64,000 nt of DNA from Bacillus sp. FJAT-27225 (GCF_001685025.1 NZ_MAYU01000001.1:1185971-1249970), one strand, 5' to 3'; positions 27,984 to 37,683 are shown, counted from the first letter of the stretch. A program made the numbers and translations. Notes: generated by a model from the sequence alone, not told the origin.

Positions 27984-28505
27984 TTAAGAGGTTTTGTAAC
28001 TACCCTTTCTATAAGAATATTGCCCGTATAACAGCTTGACTATGTGAGTAAACATAGCGGCCCTGTCTACTTGACCATTACTGAAAATTCCAACCGCTCC
28101 TTCATTTTTCCGGATATTTCTCTTTTTCGTATACTCGTCCATAACAGGGCCTAGCTCTTTCCCTGCCAGCAGCTTTCCTGCCACCTCGTCGGGAAGCAGG
28201 AGTCTCGCTCCCCCGGCAACAAGAGGCGGCTGGCCTTGCTCTGCCAGGGCACCCCAATTGCAAAGGAAAAGTCCATACTTTGTCATCTGCACCCCTCCCT
28301 CAAGCCCAATCCCTATGTCGCCTTGCTCAAATGCTTGAGTCGCTCTATTGATAGCACCTTCAATTGTTTCCTCATCCGAAAAAGGCTGGGGGGAAACACC
28401 GGAAGGGACGTTCAATTGTACAAATTCTACATCTCCGAATTCTTGAAACACATTTTGTACCGCTGATACCTTTGCGGGATTTTCTGATCCAATGATTACT
28501 CTCAC
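27984..28505 (-). CDS. DUF84/YjjX-family inosine/xanthosine triphosphatase
   Basis: A 173-residue protein of the NTPase_I-T (YjjX) family, which hydrolyses ITP and XTP and so removes damaged purine nucleotides. Seen: the N-terminal IIGSENPAKVSAVQ nucleotide-binding motif, DEETIEGAINRA, and GIGLEGGV. The GTG at 28505 has SD GGAGGAGAG just upstream; the frame extends to 28577 without SD. It is preceded by a hairpin repeat array at 28545-28693. Confidence 0.88.
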   Translation of the reverse strand: MRVIIGSENPAKVSAVQNVFQEFGDVEFVQLNVPSGVSPQPFSDEETIEGAINRATQAFEQGDIGIGLEGGVQMTKYGLFLCNWGALAEQGQPPLVAGGARLLLPDEVAGKLLAGKELGPVMDEYTKKRNIRKNEGAVGIFSNGQVDRAAMFTHIVKLLYGQYSYRKGSYKTS

Positions 28506-28544
28506 ATTCTCTCCTCCACTTTTAACTAAAGTTAAAAAACATCT

Positions 28545-28693
28545 ATTGGTTCCATTTCGCATGATCTTTTTAGCCAAAATGTTATCAATACGCTTTATTG
28601 GTTACATTTCACATGCTGTTTGCAGGCAAAATGTTCCCAATACGATTCATTGGCTAGGTTTTACATGTTTTTAGAAGCCAAAACGTTCCTAAT
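28545..28693. repeat. Three tandem hairpin repeats, period 52 bp (family B), copy 1
   Basis: Units at 28545-28589, 28597-28641 and 28649-28693. Each starts ATTGG...CATTTC or a close variant and ends near AAAANGTTNCCAAT, so the ends are imperfect inverted repeats. The same family recurs at 50478-50626. Confidence 0.85.
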
Positions 28694-28730
28694 GTAATTT
28701 GGTTTTATTGCATTTCCTTAAACCTATACC

Positions 28731-28763
28731 AAAAGCCTTCACGGCCAAAGGCGGTGAAGGCTA
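28731..28763 (-). terminator. Terminator of ytoP
   Basis: AGCCTTCAC pairs with GTGAAGGCT on the minus strand, followed by TTTTGG. Confidence 0.6.
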
Positions 28764-28790
28764 GACTTGAATTAAAAGCCGGAAAAATCA

Positions 28791-29864
28791 TTAACTATTT
28801 GATTTAATCGTTTCTACTGTCGTTTTGTCGAATGCCTTGACGAGCCGAACAAGCAGTTCTTTAGCGGCAGCATAATCATCCACATGCATAATCGATGCGT
28901 GTGTATGGATGTAACGCGCGCAAATCCCAATAACGGCGCTCGGAATACCTTCAAGGGAAGTATGGACCCGCCCAGCGTCGGTGCCTCCTGGGGAGACGAA
29001 GTATTGATACGGGATATTGTTAGTTTCTGCAGTATCGAGAATGAACTCTCTCATCCCGCGGTGGGTAACCATCGACCTGTCAAGAATCCTGAGAAGGGTG
29101 CCCTTGCCAAGCTGTCCAAACTCTTCCTTGTTGCCTGATGCATCATTGGCCGGGCTTGCATCAAGGGCAAGGAATAAATCCGGCTTAATCATGTTCGCAG
29201 CCGTCTGCGCACCGCGAAGGCCGACTTCTTCCTGAACAGTAGCCCCGGAATAAAGCGTGTTCGGAAGCTCCACGCCGCTGACTTCCTCCAGTAATTCGAT
29301 TGCCAGCCCGCAGCCGTAGCGGTTATCCCAAGCTTTGGCCATGATTTTCTTTGGATTTGCCATTGGAGTAAACTCGCAGATTGGCAAAATCGCCTGGCCA
29401 GGCCGGATTCCAGCCTTTTCGGCATCTGCTTTATCATCTGCACCAATATCTATGAGCATGTTTTTTATTTCCATCGGCTTATTTCGCTTTGCATCATCGA
29501 GCAGATGTGGAGGGATTGAACCAATTACACCGATGACAGGGCCGTTATCCGTTATGATTTGGACACGCTGGGCAAGCAGTACCTGGCTCCACCATCCCCC
29601 GAGCGGCTGGAACCGCAGCATTCCATTTGGGGTAATGGCCGTGACCATGAAGCCGACTTCATCCATATGGCCGGCAACCATAATTTTCGGGTCTTCATCC
29701 TTGCCTTTTCTGACTCCGAAAATGCTGCCAAGGTTATCCTGAATGATTTCATCTGAGTTAGGAGCAAGGCGTTCCCTCATATACTTGCGGACTGCATGCT
29801 CGTTCCCCGGGGCACCTGGCAATTCTGTCAATGTTTTAAAAAGATCAAGTGTTTTTTCATTCAT
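28791..29864 (-). CDS. ytoP: M42 family aminopeptidase YtoP
   Basis: A 357-residue metallo-aminopeptidase of family M42 (deblocking or glutamyl aminopeptidase/endoglucanase-like fold, cytoplasmic, usually a dodecamer). Metal and catalytic motifs: [12 protein letters not shown] near 63-74, [20 protein letters not shown] with the catalytic Glu, LALDASP, and the late [12 protein letters not shown]. Length and motifs are as in B. subtilis YtoP. GGGAG lies about 10 bases before the ATG. Single gene, divergent from ytzB. Confidence 0.95.
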   Translation of the reverse strand: MNEKTLDLFKTLTELPGAPGNEHAVRKYMRERLAPNSDEIIQDNLGSIFGVRKGKDEDPKIMVAGHMDEVGFMVTAITPNGMLRFQPLGGWWSQVLLAQRVQIITDNGPVIGVIGSIPPHLLDDAKRNKPMEIKNMLIDIGADDKADAEKAGIRPGQAILPICEFTPMANPKKIMAKAWDNRYGCGLAIELLEEVSGVELPNTLYSGATVQEEVGLRGAQTAANMIKPDLFLALDASPANDASGNKEEFGQLGKGTLLRILDRSMVTHRGMREFILDTAETNNIPYQYFVSPGGTDAGRVHTSLEGIPSAVIGICARYIHTHASIMHVDDYAAAKELLVRLVKAFDKTTVETIKSNS

Positions 29865-30060
29865 AAATGTCCGACTCCCTTCAAGCTATAGTGTTACCAG
29901 TTAAAAATCTGATTGCTTCTTAAATATGTATACAGGTAATAGTACAGAAATTTAACTCTAAATGCTACATCCTGCATTTTCGCATTAGGTTCTTTCACCA
30001 TTCTACGATATACTTGAAATGATATTGACCCGAATTTTATTTCAAGGAGAGGCGATACGT

Positions 30061-30381
30061 ATGAATTGGAAAGCTTTCTTGTTGGGAGCTGCAGCTGGAG
30101 CTGCCGCGGCATATGCTGTGAACGAAGCTATTTTGGAAAACAGGGATGTTTCAGCACAAAAGGTTCTATCGCATGCGAGAAACCAATTTAAGGCATCTGG
30201 CCCTATAAGCGGTTCATGGATTCATATGGAAGCACTGCCTTTTGAGAAAAATGGAATTGAATACCGGGTTTACCGCGGTGGCATTACAAGGCAGAATCCC
30301 AACAGCAGCGATACAGGAGAACAGTTTGAATTTGTTTCGGACGCCACTACCGGAACAATCCTTGAAGTAGTAAAACTATAA
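30061..30381 (+). CDS. ytzB: PepSY-like small protein YtzB
   Basis: A 106-residue protein with an N-terminal hydrophobic, alanine- and glycine-rich segment (about 5-22) that could be a membrane anchor or signal peptide, then a PepSY-like domain (WIHMEALPFEKNGIEYRVYRGG...FVSDATTGTILEVV). PepSY domains often modulate proteases outside the membrane. The place beside ytoP and the sequence match YtzB of B. subtilis; function unknown. The ATG at 30061 follows AAGGAGAGG; an upstream frame to 30019 lacks an SD. Confidence 0.85.
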   Translation: MNWKAFLLGAAAGAAAAYAVNEAILENRDVSAQKVLSHARNQFKASGPISGSWIHMEALPFEKNGIEYRVYRGGITRQNPNSSDTGEQFEFVSDATTGTILEVVKL

Positions 30382-30389
30382 TTTAGACA

Positions 30390-30425
30390 GAGTGAGACTG
30401 GCCCTGCAGCCAGTCTCACTTTTTA
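30390..30425 (+). terminator. Terminator of ytzB
   Basis: GTGAGACTGG pairs with CCAGTCTCAC around CCCTGCAG, followed by TTTTT. Confidence 0.85.
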
Positions 30426-30489
30426 CCCCTCATTTACGGGCTGTAAGACCCTCACCTCAAGAATCGTAGAAGCACAGGTAGCTTTCACT

Positions 30490-31332
30490 TTATCTTTCCC
30501 TCTTAATTTCACTGACTGCATTTCCATCAGCATCCCATTTCACCGCTCGATAAAAAGCGTCATGGTAGAAGGTAAACCAGGCTCCGTTTTCCTTTCCATG
30601 TTTAATCCATTTTTGCTTCGCTGGAATTGAATCCATTGGATAATCGTCATATGCCAAAACCCAGAGTGGATTGAGATGGGCATGAGTAGGCATGATATCG
30701 GCCATATGGATAGCGAGTTCGCCTCCATTTTCTATCAGAATAATCGAATGTCCATCACTGTGTCCGCCAGTATGGACCATTGTGAACGGGCCATGTTTCC
30801 ATTCCTTCTCAAATGTCTCAACCTGGCCTTGGATTGCTTCCCAGTTCTCTTTCCAGTATGTATTCCTTGAGCGGACATTCGGCTCTTTCATTTCATTCCA
30901 TTCAACCTTCGAGGTAATGATTTTTGCATTTGGGAAAGCGGATAAATAAGTTCCATCAGCGTCAACCTTTGTCAGCCCGCACGCATGGTCGAAATGAAGG
31001 TGTGTCATAAGGACATAGTCGATATCGCCAAAACCTAACCCAAATTCAGCCAGGTCTGATTCAAGCTGGGATTCCTCGGTTGCGCCATAGTTCCGTTTTT
31101 GCTTATCCGTCAGTTTGCCATTACCCATGCCGGATTCAATTAAGTAGTTTTTCCCTTCATATTGAATCAGGATTGGATCTGATCGCAGTTCAATCTGGTT
31201 CCTTTCATTGCATGGATATTTCTTTTCCCATAACGGTTTCGGAACGACCCCAAACATTGCTCCGCCATCCATATGGGTAACCCCGCCTTTTAACCAGGCA
31301 AGTTCAAGTTCACCAATTTTCAAGCGCTCCAT
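30490..31332 (-). CDS. ytnP: Metallo-beta-lactamase fold lactonase YtnP
   Basis: A 280-residue metallo-beta-lactamase fold hydrolase with HLHFDH at 111-116 plus the later HTGGH and DIMPTH metal ligands. YtnP of B. subtilis opens acyl-homoserine lactones and gamma-butyrolactones and interferes with signalling in streptomycetes; the same activity is inferred. No signal peptide is seen. SD AAGGAGGGG precedes the ATG. Single gene. Confidence 0.93.
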   Translation of the reverse strand: MERLKIGELELAWLKGGVTHMDGGAMFGVVPKPLWEKKYPCNERNQIELRSDPILIQYEGKNYLIESGMGNGKLTDKQKRNYGATEESQLESDLAEFGLGFGDIDYVLMTHLHFDHACGLTKVDADGTYLSAFPNAKIITSKVEWNEMKEPNVRSRNTYWKENWEAIQGQVETFEKEWKHGPFTMVHTGGHSDGHSIILIENGGELAIHMADIMPTHAHLNPLWVLAYDDYPMDSIPAKQKWIKHGKENGAWFTFYHDAFYRAVKWDADGNAVSEIKRER

Positions 31333-31450
31333 TGTTTCCCCTCCTTATTGGACTGCCGGGAAAATGCAGCTGTTTCCCGGAGTATCGAAAACAGGGCTAT
31401 GCCCATTTAGTGCTTTCACTATTCTACCAAATTTTTCTGATTAGAAACAT

Positions 31451-31483
31451 TAAAAAGGCATTCCCCTTGGAGAGAATGCCTTA
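31451..31483 (-). terminator. Terminator of trmB
   Basis: AAGGCATTC pairs with GAATGCCTT on the minus strand, then TTTTT. Confidence 0.85.
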
Positions 31484-31487
31484 CACA

Positions 31488-32129
31488 TTATTTCCGATAT
31501 TGGACCTCGCAACGGAATATCCTGCTTCCTTTTTCGGAAAACTTTTCTTCATACTCGGTCATGATGTTTCCTTCAAAATCACTGTTATGCAAATCAAGGC
31601 TGACAAATTTCAAAAGCATGCCATATTCTGAAAAGCTCACAAGCGAATATTCAAAAAGCCCCTGATTATCGGTTTTAAAATGAATCTCACCGCCATCAAC
31701 AAGAATTTGCTCATAAAGTGACAGGAAACTTTTATACGTTAGCCGTCTTTTTGCATGACGGGTTTTTGGCCATGGGTCTGAAAAGTTAAGATAGAGCCTA
31801 TCGACGTCACCTTTTGCAAAAATTGAAAGCAAATCAGCAGCATTGACATTAAGAAGCTTTACATTCGGCAGCTCTGCCTCAATAATCCGATCCAGAGCTG
31901 TTACAATTACGCCCTCGTGAAGCTCAATTCCGAGGTAATTGATGTTTGGGTTCGCATTAGCCATGCCAGTAATAAATCTGCCCTTTCCAGTTCCGACCTC
32001 AATATGCAATGGATTGTCATTTCCAAATAACTCATTCCATTTCCCCTTATGTTCTTCCGGCTCCTGAACAACATACTGGGGATACTGCCGGATTTTCTCC
32101 CCGGCCCACGGTTTATTACGAAATCTCAT
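31488..32129 (-). CDS. trmB: tRNA (guanine-N7)-methyltransferase TrmB
   Basis: A 213-residue SAM-dependent methyltransferase that makes m7G46 in the tRNA variable loop. Seen: the SAM loop [18 protein letters not shown], and the catalytic and tRNA-binding motif [17 protein letters not shown]. The ATG at 32129 (MRFRNKPWA) has SD GAGGAG 7 bases upstream; the frame continues to 32144 without need. Same place as ytmQ in B. subtilis. Confidence 0.96.
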   Translation of the reverse strand: MRFRNKPWAGEKIRQYPQYVVQEPEEHKGKWNELFGNDNPLHIEVGTGKGRFITGMANANPNINYLGIELHEGVIVTALDRIIEAELPNVKLLNVNAADLLSIFAKGDVDRLYLNFSDPWPKTRHAKRRLTYKSFLSLYEQILVDGGEIHFKTDNQGLFEYSLVSFSEYGMLLKFVSLDLHNSDFEGNIMTEYEEKFSEKGSRIFRCEVQYRK

Positions 32130-32145
32130 AGTCGCACTCCTCATA

Positions 32146-32192
32146 AAGTGAACCTTCTATCAGTGGGGTTCTGTTCATCCCCACTGATGGCA
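32146..32192. repeat. Dispersed hairpin element (family E), short copy
   Basis: AAAGTGAACCTTCTATCAG followed by a stem CAGTGGGG/CCCCACTG, like the start of the copy at 20763. A second hairpin TGGGAATCCA/TGGATTCCCA lies at 32322-32353 in the same gap, upstream of ytzH. Confidence 0.5.
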
Positions 32193-32386
32193 GGCAGGGA
32201 CTTCGGTTGCCCTGCCAAGGCTAGGTTTCACGGTCAAAAAAATTCACTCGGTTTAAAAGATATCATGAACAGCCTGTTCATAGCAAGCAGCCTGCCATAT
32301 TCAGGCTTGAATAAACAAACATGGGAATCCACAACCTAAGTTATGGATTCCCAATTATTCACACCTAAATCGAAAGGATGATTCAA

Positions 32387-32674
32387 ATGCCATTGAACAG
32401 CAAGGATCAGGCATCTGTCCTCAAAGATATATTGAACAATCACCAAACCGATTGCTGCGGTTCCGTCGCTGAGTGTGAGCAAGTTGAAAGACTGGTCAAG
32501 TCATTAATGGCCCATACAGGAATTAACAAGAATGTAAAAGGGATATTGCAGGACATTTATGAATATGGGCAGCATGGCGCCCAAAGCGCGAATCTCGATG
32601 CGCATATCCAGTCCCACCAGGGGCAGCTTTCAAACTGGGTGAATGACATCGACCAAATTTCAGGACAGCTTTAG
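32387..32674 (+). CDS. ytzH: YtzH family protein
   Basis: A 95-residue helical cytoplasmic protein of the YtzH-like family, found in bacilli between trmB and ytmP; no function known. Conserved CCGSVAECEQVERLVKSL and LDAHIQSHQGQLSNWV. The ATG at 32387 (MPLNSK) is 8 bases after AAAGGA and matches B. subtilis YtzH; an ATG at 32378 lies in the SD. Its 3' end overlaps that of convergent ytmP by 15 bases. Confidence 0.9.
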   Translation: MPLNSKDQASVLKDILNNHQTDCCGSVAECEQVERLVKSLMAHTGINKNVKGILQDIYEYGQHGAQSANLDAHIQSHQGQLSNWVNDIDQISGQL

Positions 32675-33445
32675 CTGTTCATCTAAAAATTTGAGCCACT
32701 TTTGCCTTTCAGTGTCCTGATCTTCCTTATCCTTGAGCCATTGAACGGTTGAAATTGCCTCGGCACAAACATACCATTTCATCCGAAGTGCCAGGCTGGA
32801 CGTCAGCTCCATTCCATAGCGGCCAAGCCAGGACTCCCAATCTTCCTTGGGCACATACGAATAAAGAAGCATCCCCAAATCAATTGCCGGGTCGCCAACT
32901 GTCGCCCCGTCCCAATCTATCAGGTATAACTGGCTGTCTTCCCCCAGCAGCCAGTTATTATGGTTTACATCACTATGGCAAACCACATGTTCAGAGTATT
33001 GGATATTCCCAATTTCCCTTTTTAAAAACAGCAAGCCTTCTTTCACTTCAGGTATGTCGGCAACATCCTGATCAAGGCTGGCCAATAGGTTGTCAAACAA
33101 TTTCTCCGGAACTACAGGTTTTTTTCCCAGCCTGACTAGCATTGAGAGCAGCGGCTCTGAGCTATGGATTTTCTTGAGCAGCTTAGCGACACGTTCCTGC
33201 CCCATTTCTTCGGGCTTTAATTCCCTGCCATTCTTCCATTGCTGGGCCGTTATCACATCACCGTTTTCAAGCCTTTTTGTCCAAACCAGCTTGGGTGCAA
33301 TCCCCTCGGCGGATAACACGGCCAGAAATGGCGATGAATTGCGCTTCAAAAAAAGCTTTTGCTCTTTATGTTCAGCATAAAAAGCTTTGCCTGTTGCGCC
33401 CCCGGCCGGGACTATTTCCCATTCATTCCCTAATATATATTCCAA
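32660..33445 (-). CDS. ytmP: Aminoglycoside/choline kinase-like protein YtmP
   Basis: A 261-residue APH/choline-kinase-fold phosphotransferase. Brenner-type catalytic loop CHSDVNHNNWL and metal-binding LIDWDGATVGDPAIDLG are intact. The substrate is unknown; bacilli have it as a housekeeping gene, so drug resistance is not implied. The start is TTG at 33445 (MEYILGNEWEI), which aligns with B. subtilis YtmP; AGGTGA precedes it. A 50-codon frame of unclear nature ends 10 bases upstream (stop at 33456-33458; see findings). Confidence 0.9.
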   Translation of the reverse strand: MEYILGNEWEIVPAGGATGKAFYAEHKEQKLFLKRNSSPFLAVLSAEGIAPKLVWTKRLENGDVITAQQWKNGRELKPEEMGQERVAKLLKKIHSSEPLLSMLVRLGKKPVVPEKLFDNLLASLDQDVADIPEVKEGLLFLKREIGNIQYSEHVVCHSDVNHNNWLLGEDSQLYLIDWDGATVGDPAIDLGMLLYSYVPKEDWESWLGRYGMELTSSLALRMKWYVCAEAISTVQWLKDKEDQDTERQKWLKFLDEQLKLS

Positions 33446-33458
33446 AACAGGTCACCTA

Positions 33459-33740
33459 CACTATGTCCGTAACGTCTTCGCTGTCCGCGATTGCAGTCCT
33501 TATTTGATGGGCAGGGTACGCGAATTGGTTCTTAACGCCGGTGCCCGGGTCTAGTGGAAATCGGAGGTCGATTGAAAAGCATGTGCGTCCCGATATACAT
33601 CGCAAAGTACTTAGTGGTTTCTTTTAATAATGGGCTAGGTAAGCAAAACAATATGGCTTATCACAGCCAGAAACCTAAGGTAGCATGGGATGTGTGACGC
33701 ACAGCTAGAACACTCATTCAAAAAGAAGAGTGCGTTTATT
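33459..33740. other. Unexplained, composition-distinct block upstream of ytmP
   Basis: About 280 bases, more G/C-rich than neighbouring gaps. On the minus strand two overlapping frames read plausible protein-like strings (one ending FAYPAHQIRTAIADSEDVTDIV with stop at 33456-33458, another with KYFAMYIGTHMLFNRPP), but neither has an SD-led start. On the plus strand the block ends in a weak terminator-like hairpin (CACTC...GAGTG, about 33712-33735). It could be a gene remnant, a structured RNA or the ytmP promoter region. Confidence 0.35.
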
Positions 33741-33750
33741 TGTTAAAGTA

Positions 33751-33790
33751 AAAAAGACAGCTACTGTAAGCTTCTTACAATAGCTATCCT
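33751..33790 (-). terminator. Terminator of pulA
   Basis: AGCTATTGTAAG pairs with CTTACAGTAGCT (one G-U) around a 3-base loop on the minus strand, then TTTTTTACTTT. Confidence 0.85.
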
Positions 33791-33853
33791 ATAAATTTTA
33801 GCGCCATTCGCCATTTTTCGTCAAGAGCAAAAAGCAGAAAAACACTTTCCAAG

Positions 33854-35995
33854 CTATTTTTTCACTAAAACCATCAAGCTGACTGGCTCTAAAACAGCGT
33901 TTCCCCCTTGTCCAATTGTCCTCAAGGGGGCTATTCCGGCTTGAAGATCATCTGCAAGGACATTCCATTCTCCATCTGGAAGCGGAATATGATGAATAAA
34001 TACTGTAGGATTCATAATTAGTATGGCATCCATGCCCTTCGCACTAGAATAGCGAAAACCAATTAGCGGATGCTGCAGTCCTAAATCCTTCATGTTTGCA
34101 TTGATTTCAGCCGCGCTTCTCAGCCTAAAACAGTCCAGCTGCTTCCTGATTTCAACAATCCCTTTAATATAACGGATATTGTCCGAATATCTAACTTTTC
34201 GTTCCCAGTCGAGCTGATTCACTTCGTCAGGCTCCTTGTAGCTGTTCCCTATTCCATTCTTTGTCCTGAAAAATTCCTGGCCGCTATGAAGGAATGGTAT
34301 TCCCTGGGCAAGCAGGACCAGGCTTGTTGCAAACCTGTGGCACTTCATTTTTAACAATTCCCCTGAGCCATCTAGGCAGGCTTCAAGCTTATCCCAAAGT
34401 GTATGATTGTCATGGGCCTCAACATAATTTACAGATTGAATTGGCTCTGTAAAAAGGCCTTTCCCGCCGTTGAAATGGCCAATGCTTCCTGCAAGAACCT
34501 CCTTGGCTTGGTAAGTATACGTTCCATTGCCAAGAGCATATCCGCGTTCATAAAGATTAAAGGTGCTGCCCTTTATCGAGTCACGGAACTGGTCATTGAA
34601 TTGTCCAATATTCGCCAATTTATGCTGATTGCGCTGGTTAGCTTTTTCTGAGGCAGGAAGCGGGGTATTCAGGTCCCATCCTTCTCCGATAATGACCATT
34701 CCTGGCTTAAGAGTTTCACATAGGGAGCGGATTCCAGTCACGGTTTCAACGTCATGAATTCCCATCAAATCCATCCGGATTCCATCGATATTATATTCTT
34801 CGACCCAAAACCTGACAGAGTCATGGATGTATTTCCTGGCCATTAGTCTTTCAGAGGCGATATCATTGCCAACACCCGTTCCGTCAGATGGCTTTCCATC
34901 GGAATGGTACCTGAAATAATAACCAGGCACTATTTTCTCAAATGACGATTGTTCGCGGATATAGACATGATTATATACTACATCCATGATGATCCTTAAT
35001 CCCTCGGAGTGAAAACCTTCAATCATTTGCTTTAATTCTGTTATTCGTTTATAAGGATTTGACGGATCTGTTGAGTAACTGCCTTCCGGAACATTAAAGA
35101 GGAGCGGATTGTAGCCCCAATTATATTCCTTCTGTTCCCCTAATTCATTTATCCCCGCAAAGTCATTGAATGGGAGGAATTCGACGTGCGTAATACCCAA
35201 TTCCTTTAAATAGGACAGGCCGGTCGGCTTTCCGTCCGAACCTGCTGTATCCACTTCGCAAGCACCGATATAAAGACCCTTATGAACGGCACCGCTTTCC
35301 GGATGGATTGTAAAATCACGCACATGGGCTTCATAAATGATTGAGTCAACCGGATGGGTGAATGGAGGAAGGGAAACTCTATCAACAATCGTATTTTCAA
35401 GCTTGGCGACAACTCCATGTGTTGTATTTGGTGCGGCTGCGACTGCATACGGGTCAACCGCCTCCCTCCATACTTGATCAACTAGAATCATATACGTGTA
35501 TCGGTATAGTTCCAGGTCCCGGTCCAGTTCAATTGACCATACACCCTTTTCACCCCTTGACATCTTTATAAGCTCAAAATACTTCCCACCCGGGGGGAAA
35601 AGCTTAACCTTCACTTGGACAGCAGTTGGCGCCCACACTTTAAAGGTTGTACTTCCATTCTTGCAAGAGGAACCCAAATCATTGCCATCGTAAAAAAACT
35701 TCGCATCGAATTCAGCTGTGCGGACAACAGCACCCATTTGCACATCTGTTTTTAACCCGTTACTGCCCCTTACAACATAATCGGTACCAAATTCATATTC
35801 TCCATCAAATTTACATGCAAGCCTGAAACCACTTTCTATTTCCTCGGTATTCACTACATCCAAAGGAAGATCAACCACTTCATTGGTTAGGGTGAATATG
35901 TCAGAAACTGCTTCACGAAAGGCGATAGGAAGCAAGATGGTTATTTCATTCATTGCGTCCAGATATGCCTCAAAATCACGATTAACTAAAGCCAT
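33854..35995 (-). CDS. pulA: Type I pullulanase (AmyX/PulA)
   Basis: A 713-residue GH13 debranching enzyme cutting alpha-1,6 links of pullulan, glycogen-derived or maltodextrin branches. Seen: an N-terminal CBM48-like beta domain (about 95-195), the type I pullulanase signature YNWGYNP, and GH13 regions MDVVYNH, DGIRMDLMG (nucleophile Asp near 406), GEGWDL (acid Glu near 435) and EAHDNHT (Asp near 527). No signal peptide, so intracellular. The ATG at 35995 (MALVNRDFEAYLDAMN) aligns with B. subtilis AmyX and overlaps the ytlR end by 14 bases, which suggests translational coupling. Confidence 0.94.
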   Translation of the reverse strand: MALVNRDFEAYLDAMNEITILLPIAFREAVSDIFTLTNEVVDLPLDVVNTEEIESGFRLACKFDGEYEFGTDYVVRGSNGLKTDVQMGAVVRTAEFDAKFFYDGNDLGSSCKNGSTTFKVWAPTAVQVKVKLFPPGGKYFELIKMSRGEKGVWSIELDRDLELYRYTYMILVDQVWREAVDPYAVAAAPNTTHGVVAKLENTIVDRVSLPPFTHPVDSIIYEAHVRDFTIHPESGAVHKGLYIGACEVDTAGSDGKPTGLSYLKELGITHVEFLPFNDFAGINELGEQKEYNWGYNPLLFNVPEGSYSTDPSNPYKRITELKQMIEGFHSEGLRIIMDVVYNHVYIREQSSFEKIVPGYYFRYHSDGKPSDGTGVGNDIASERLMARKYIHDSVRFWVEEYNIDGIRMDLMGIHDVETVTGIRSLCETLKPGMVIIGEGWDLNTPLPASEKANQRNQHKLANIGQFNDQFRDSIKGSTFNLYERGYALGNGTYTYQAKEVLAGSIGHFNGGKGLFTEPIQSVNYVEAHDNHTLWDKLEACLDGSGELLKMKCHRFATSLVLLAQGIPFLHSGQEFFRTKNGIGNSYKEPDEVNQLDWERKVRYSDNIRYIKGIVEIRKQLDCFRLRSAAEINANMKDLGLQHPLIGFRYSSAKGMDAILIMNPTVFIHHIPLPDGEWNVLADDLQAGIAPLRTIGQGGNAVLEPVSLMVLVKK

Positions 35996-36965
35996 TTGCC
36001 TCACCACCAATTAACTGTTCTCTTAACTTGGACAGGATTTTGAAAGCCCCTGGCAAAACCCTTGCATTCGCAAGTTGGGTCCTGCCGATATATTCTCCAT
36101 CTGTATGGACATCAACAGGTGAAGAAGAGGAGATTGCAATATTCCTGCCCTTAAAGGTATGTACTTCTTTAAAGTATATATGTTTCCCCCAGAACACACT
36201 CATAAACACAAGCAAAAGCTTGGCCCGGGAAAGCCGATGGACCACTGTAATATCAAGAATGCCATCACTTGTGTCGGCTGCTGGTGAAATAATCATCCCT
36301 CCGCCATAAAAAGGCTGGTTTGAGACAGTAACAAACCATGTTTGTTCATATATATGCCTATTTCCGTCTATTGTTAATTCAATTGTTTTCAGCTTATAGG
36401 AAGTAAGTTCTTTCAAAAGAATATAAACATAAACAAGCCTCCCTAGTGACAAGCGGTTAAACAATGCCTTCATGCGTGACTCATTTGCCTTTCGCGACAC
36501 AAGCGCATCAAAGCCGACTCCCATATTGTTAATAAACAGCCGATTCCTGCTATCAGGAAATGACACCCTTCCACAATCGAATACTTCTGCATCCTGAGCC
36601 GATTTGCCAATTAGGTCGTCAAGCGCAGCACCAGCTTCACGGGGGAGAGAAAAACCACGCGAAAAATCATTCCCTGAACCTCCAGGTATAAAGCTAAAAG
36701 TAATCGATGGGTGGGTGCCTATCCCATTCAGTACCTCATGTGCCGTTCCGTCACCGCCAACAGCAATTAGTACGATTGGTTTACCTGCATGATCTTCGGC
36801 AATCTTCTTTGCTAGTTCCATAGCATGCCCGGGCCATTTACTATAGTAAACTTTATAATGCACTTGGAGGGATAATAGCCTCTCCTCAAGTTTTCTCCAC
36901 TTTTTAATGCATTTTCCATTGCCCGCTTTCGGGTTTACGATAAAATAATATTTTCTTATCTCCAC
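35982..36965 (-). CDS. ytlR: Diacylglycerol kinase-family lipid kinase YtlR
   Basis: A 327-residue DAGK-catalytic-domain protein with NPKAGNGK at 11-18, the GGDGT nucleotide motif at 70-74, and the PGGSGNDFSRG loop. Related to DgkB, YegS and sphingosine kinases; it may phosphorylate a lipid alcohol at the membrane, but the substrate is not established. GTG start at 36965, 8 bases after AGGGGAAA. First gene of the ytlR-pulA pair. Confidence 0.9.
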   Translation of the reverse strand: MEIRKYYFIVNPKAGNGKCIKKWRKLEERLLSLQVHYKVYYSKWPGHAMELAKKIAEDHAGKPIVLIAVGGDGTAHEVLNGIGTHPSITFSFIPGGSGNDFSRGFSLPREAGAALDDLIGKSAQDAEVFDCGRVSFPDSRNRLFINNMGVGFDALVSRKANESRMKALFNRLSLGRLVYVYILLKELTSYKLKTIELTIDGNRHIYEQTWFVTVSNQPFYGGGMIISPAADTSDGILDITVVHRLSRAKLLLVFMSVFWGKHIYFKEVHTFKGRNIAISSSSPVDVHTDGEYIGRTQLANARVLPGAFKILSKLREQLIGGEANGFS

Positions 36966-37039
36966 TCAGATTTCCCCTATCCATAACCGAAGCATGGTCC
37001 CGAGGTTATTTATATTTATATTTATGTTTGTGTAAGAGA

Positions 37040-37567
37040 TTAGATTTCAACGGGTTCGTACTTCGGCGTTTTTTCCATATTTGTTCTGTACAGAACTGCT
37101 TCCTCTACTATAAAGTCATAAGATTTTAGGGACCTATCCGCCTTTTGGAATGGGCGCTCTCCTTCCCAATTGCGGGCCAACGTCACATGCGGGGAAAAAG
37201 GCCTTGTTTCCAATTGAAAACCTGCCTCTTCACATGCTTTGAAGACACGTTTACGCAATTCTCTTAATTCGCTGCTCTCGGAAACCCCGGCCCATAAAAT
37301 CCTTGGCTGGTCTTTCCGCCCAAATGTACCAAGCCCGCCTACCGTAAGCTGAAAAGATTCAACATGTTGAATCGCATGTTTGACAAGCTTCTTTGCACGA
37401 TCCAGCTTGTCTTCCGGAGCATGGCCCAAAAAAGCCAGCGTTATATGCAAATCTTCATGATGTACCCAGCGCTTGAAAGGATAGATATCCTTTAGCCCTG
37501 CCATCTCGTCATTCATTGTTTCTTTCAATGCTGAAGGCAATTTGGCTGCAAAAAAATAATGGCTCAT
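37040..37567 (-). CDS. thpR: RNA 2',3'-cyclic phosphodiesterase ThpR (2'-5' RNA ligase family)
   Basis: A 175-residue 2H-phosphoesterase with both catalytic HxTL motifs, HITL at 41-44 and HVTL at 127-130. ThpR hydrolyses 2',3'-cyclic phosphate RNA ends; the historic name is 2'-5' RNA ligase (YtlP in B. subtilis). SD AAAGGAG precedes the ATG. It lies about 70 bases upstream of ytlR in the same direction. Confidence 0.93.
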   Translation of the reverse strand: MSHYFFAAKLPSALKETMNDEMAGLKDIYPFKRWVHHEDLHITLAFLGHAPEDKLDRAKKLVKHAIQHVESFQLTVGGLGTFGRKDQPRILWAGVSESSELRELRKRVFKACEEAGFQLETRPFSPHVTLARNWEGERPFQKADRSLKSYDFIVEEAVLYRTNMEKTPKYEPVEI

Positions 37568-37650
37568 TTTTCTACTCCTTTAGATTTATATTAACAAAAA
37601 ATCAATGGGAAACCGGAAAAAGTTTCCGTTATGCCTATATTCCCAAAACC

Positions 37651-37683
37651 AAAGGCTGCCCATACCATTCGGGCAGCCTTTTA
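37651..37683. terminator. Terminator-like hairpin between thpR and dat
   Basis: AAAGGCTGCCC pairs with GGGCAGCCTTT. The T run is better on the plus strand, but the nearest gene that needs it is dat on the minus strand. Confidence 0.5.

Noticed and set aside
32660-33445. Aminoglycoside resistance gene
   Set aside because: The APH-fold motifs are present, but position and sequence match the housekeeping ytmP of bacilli.
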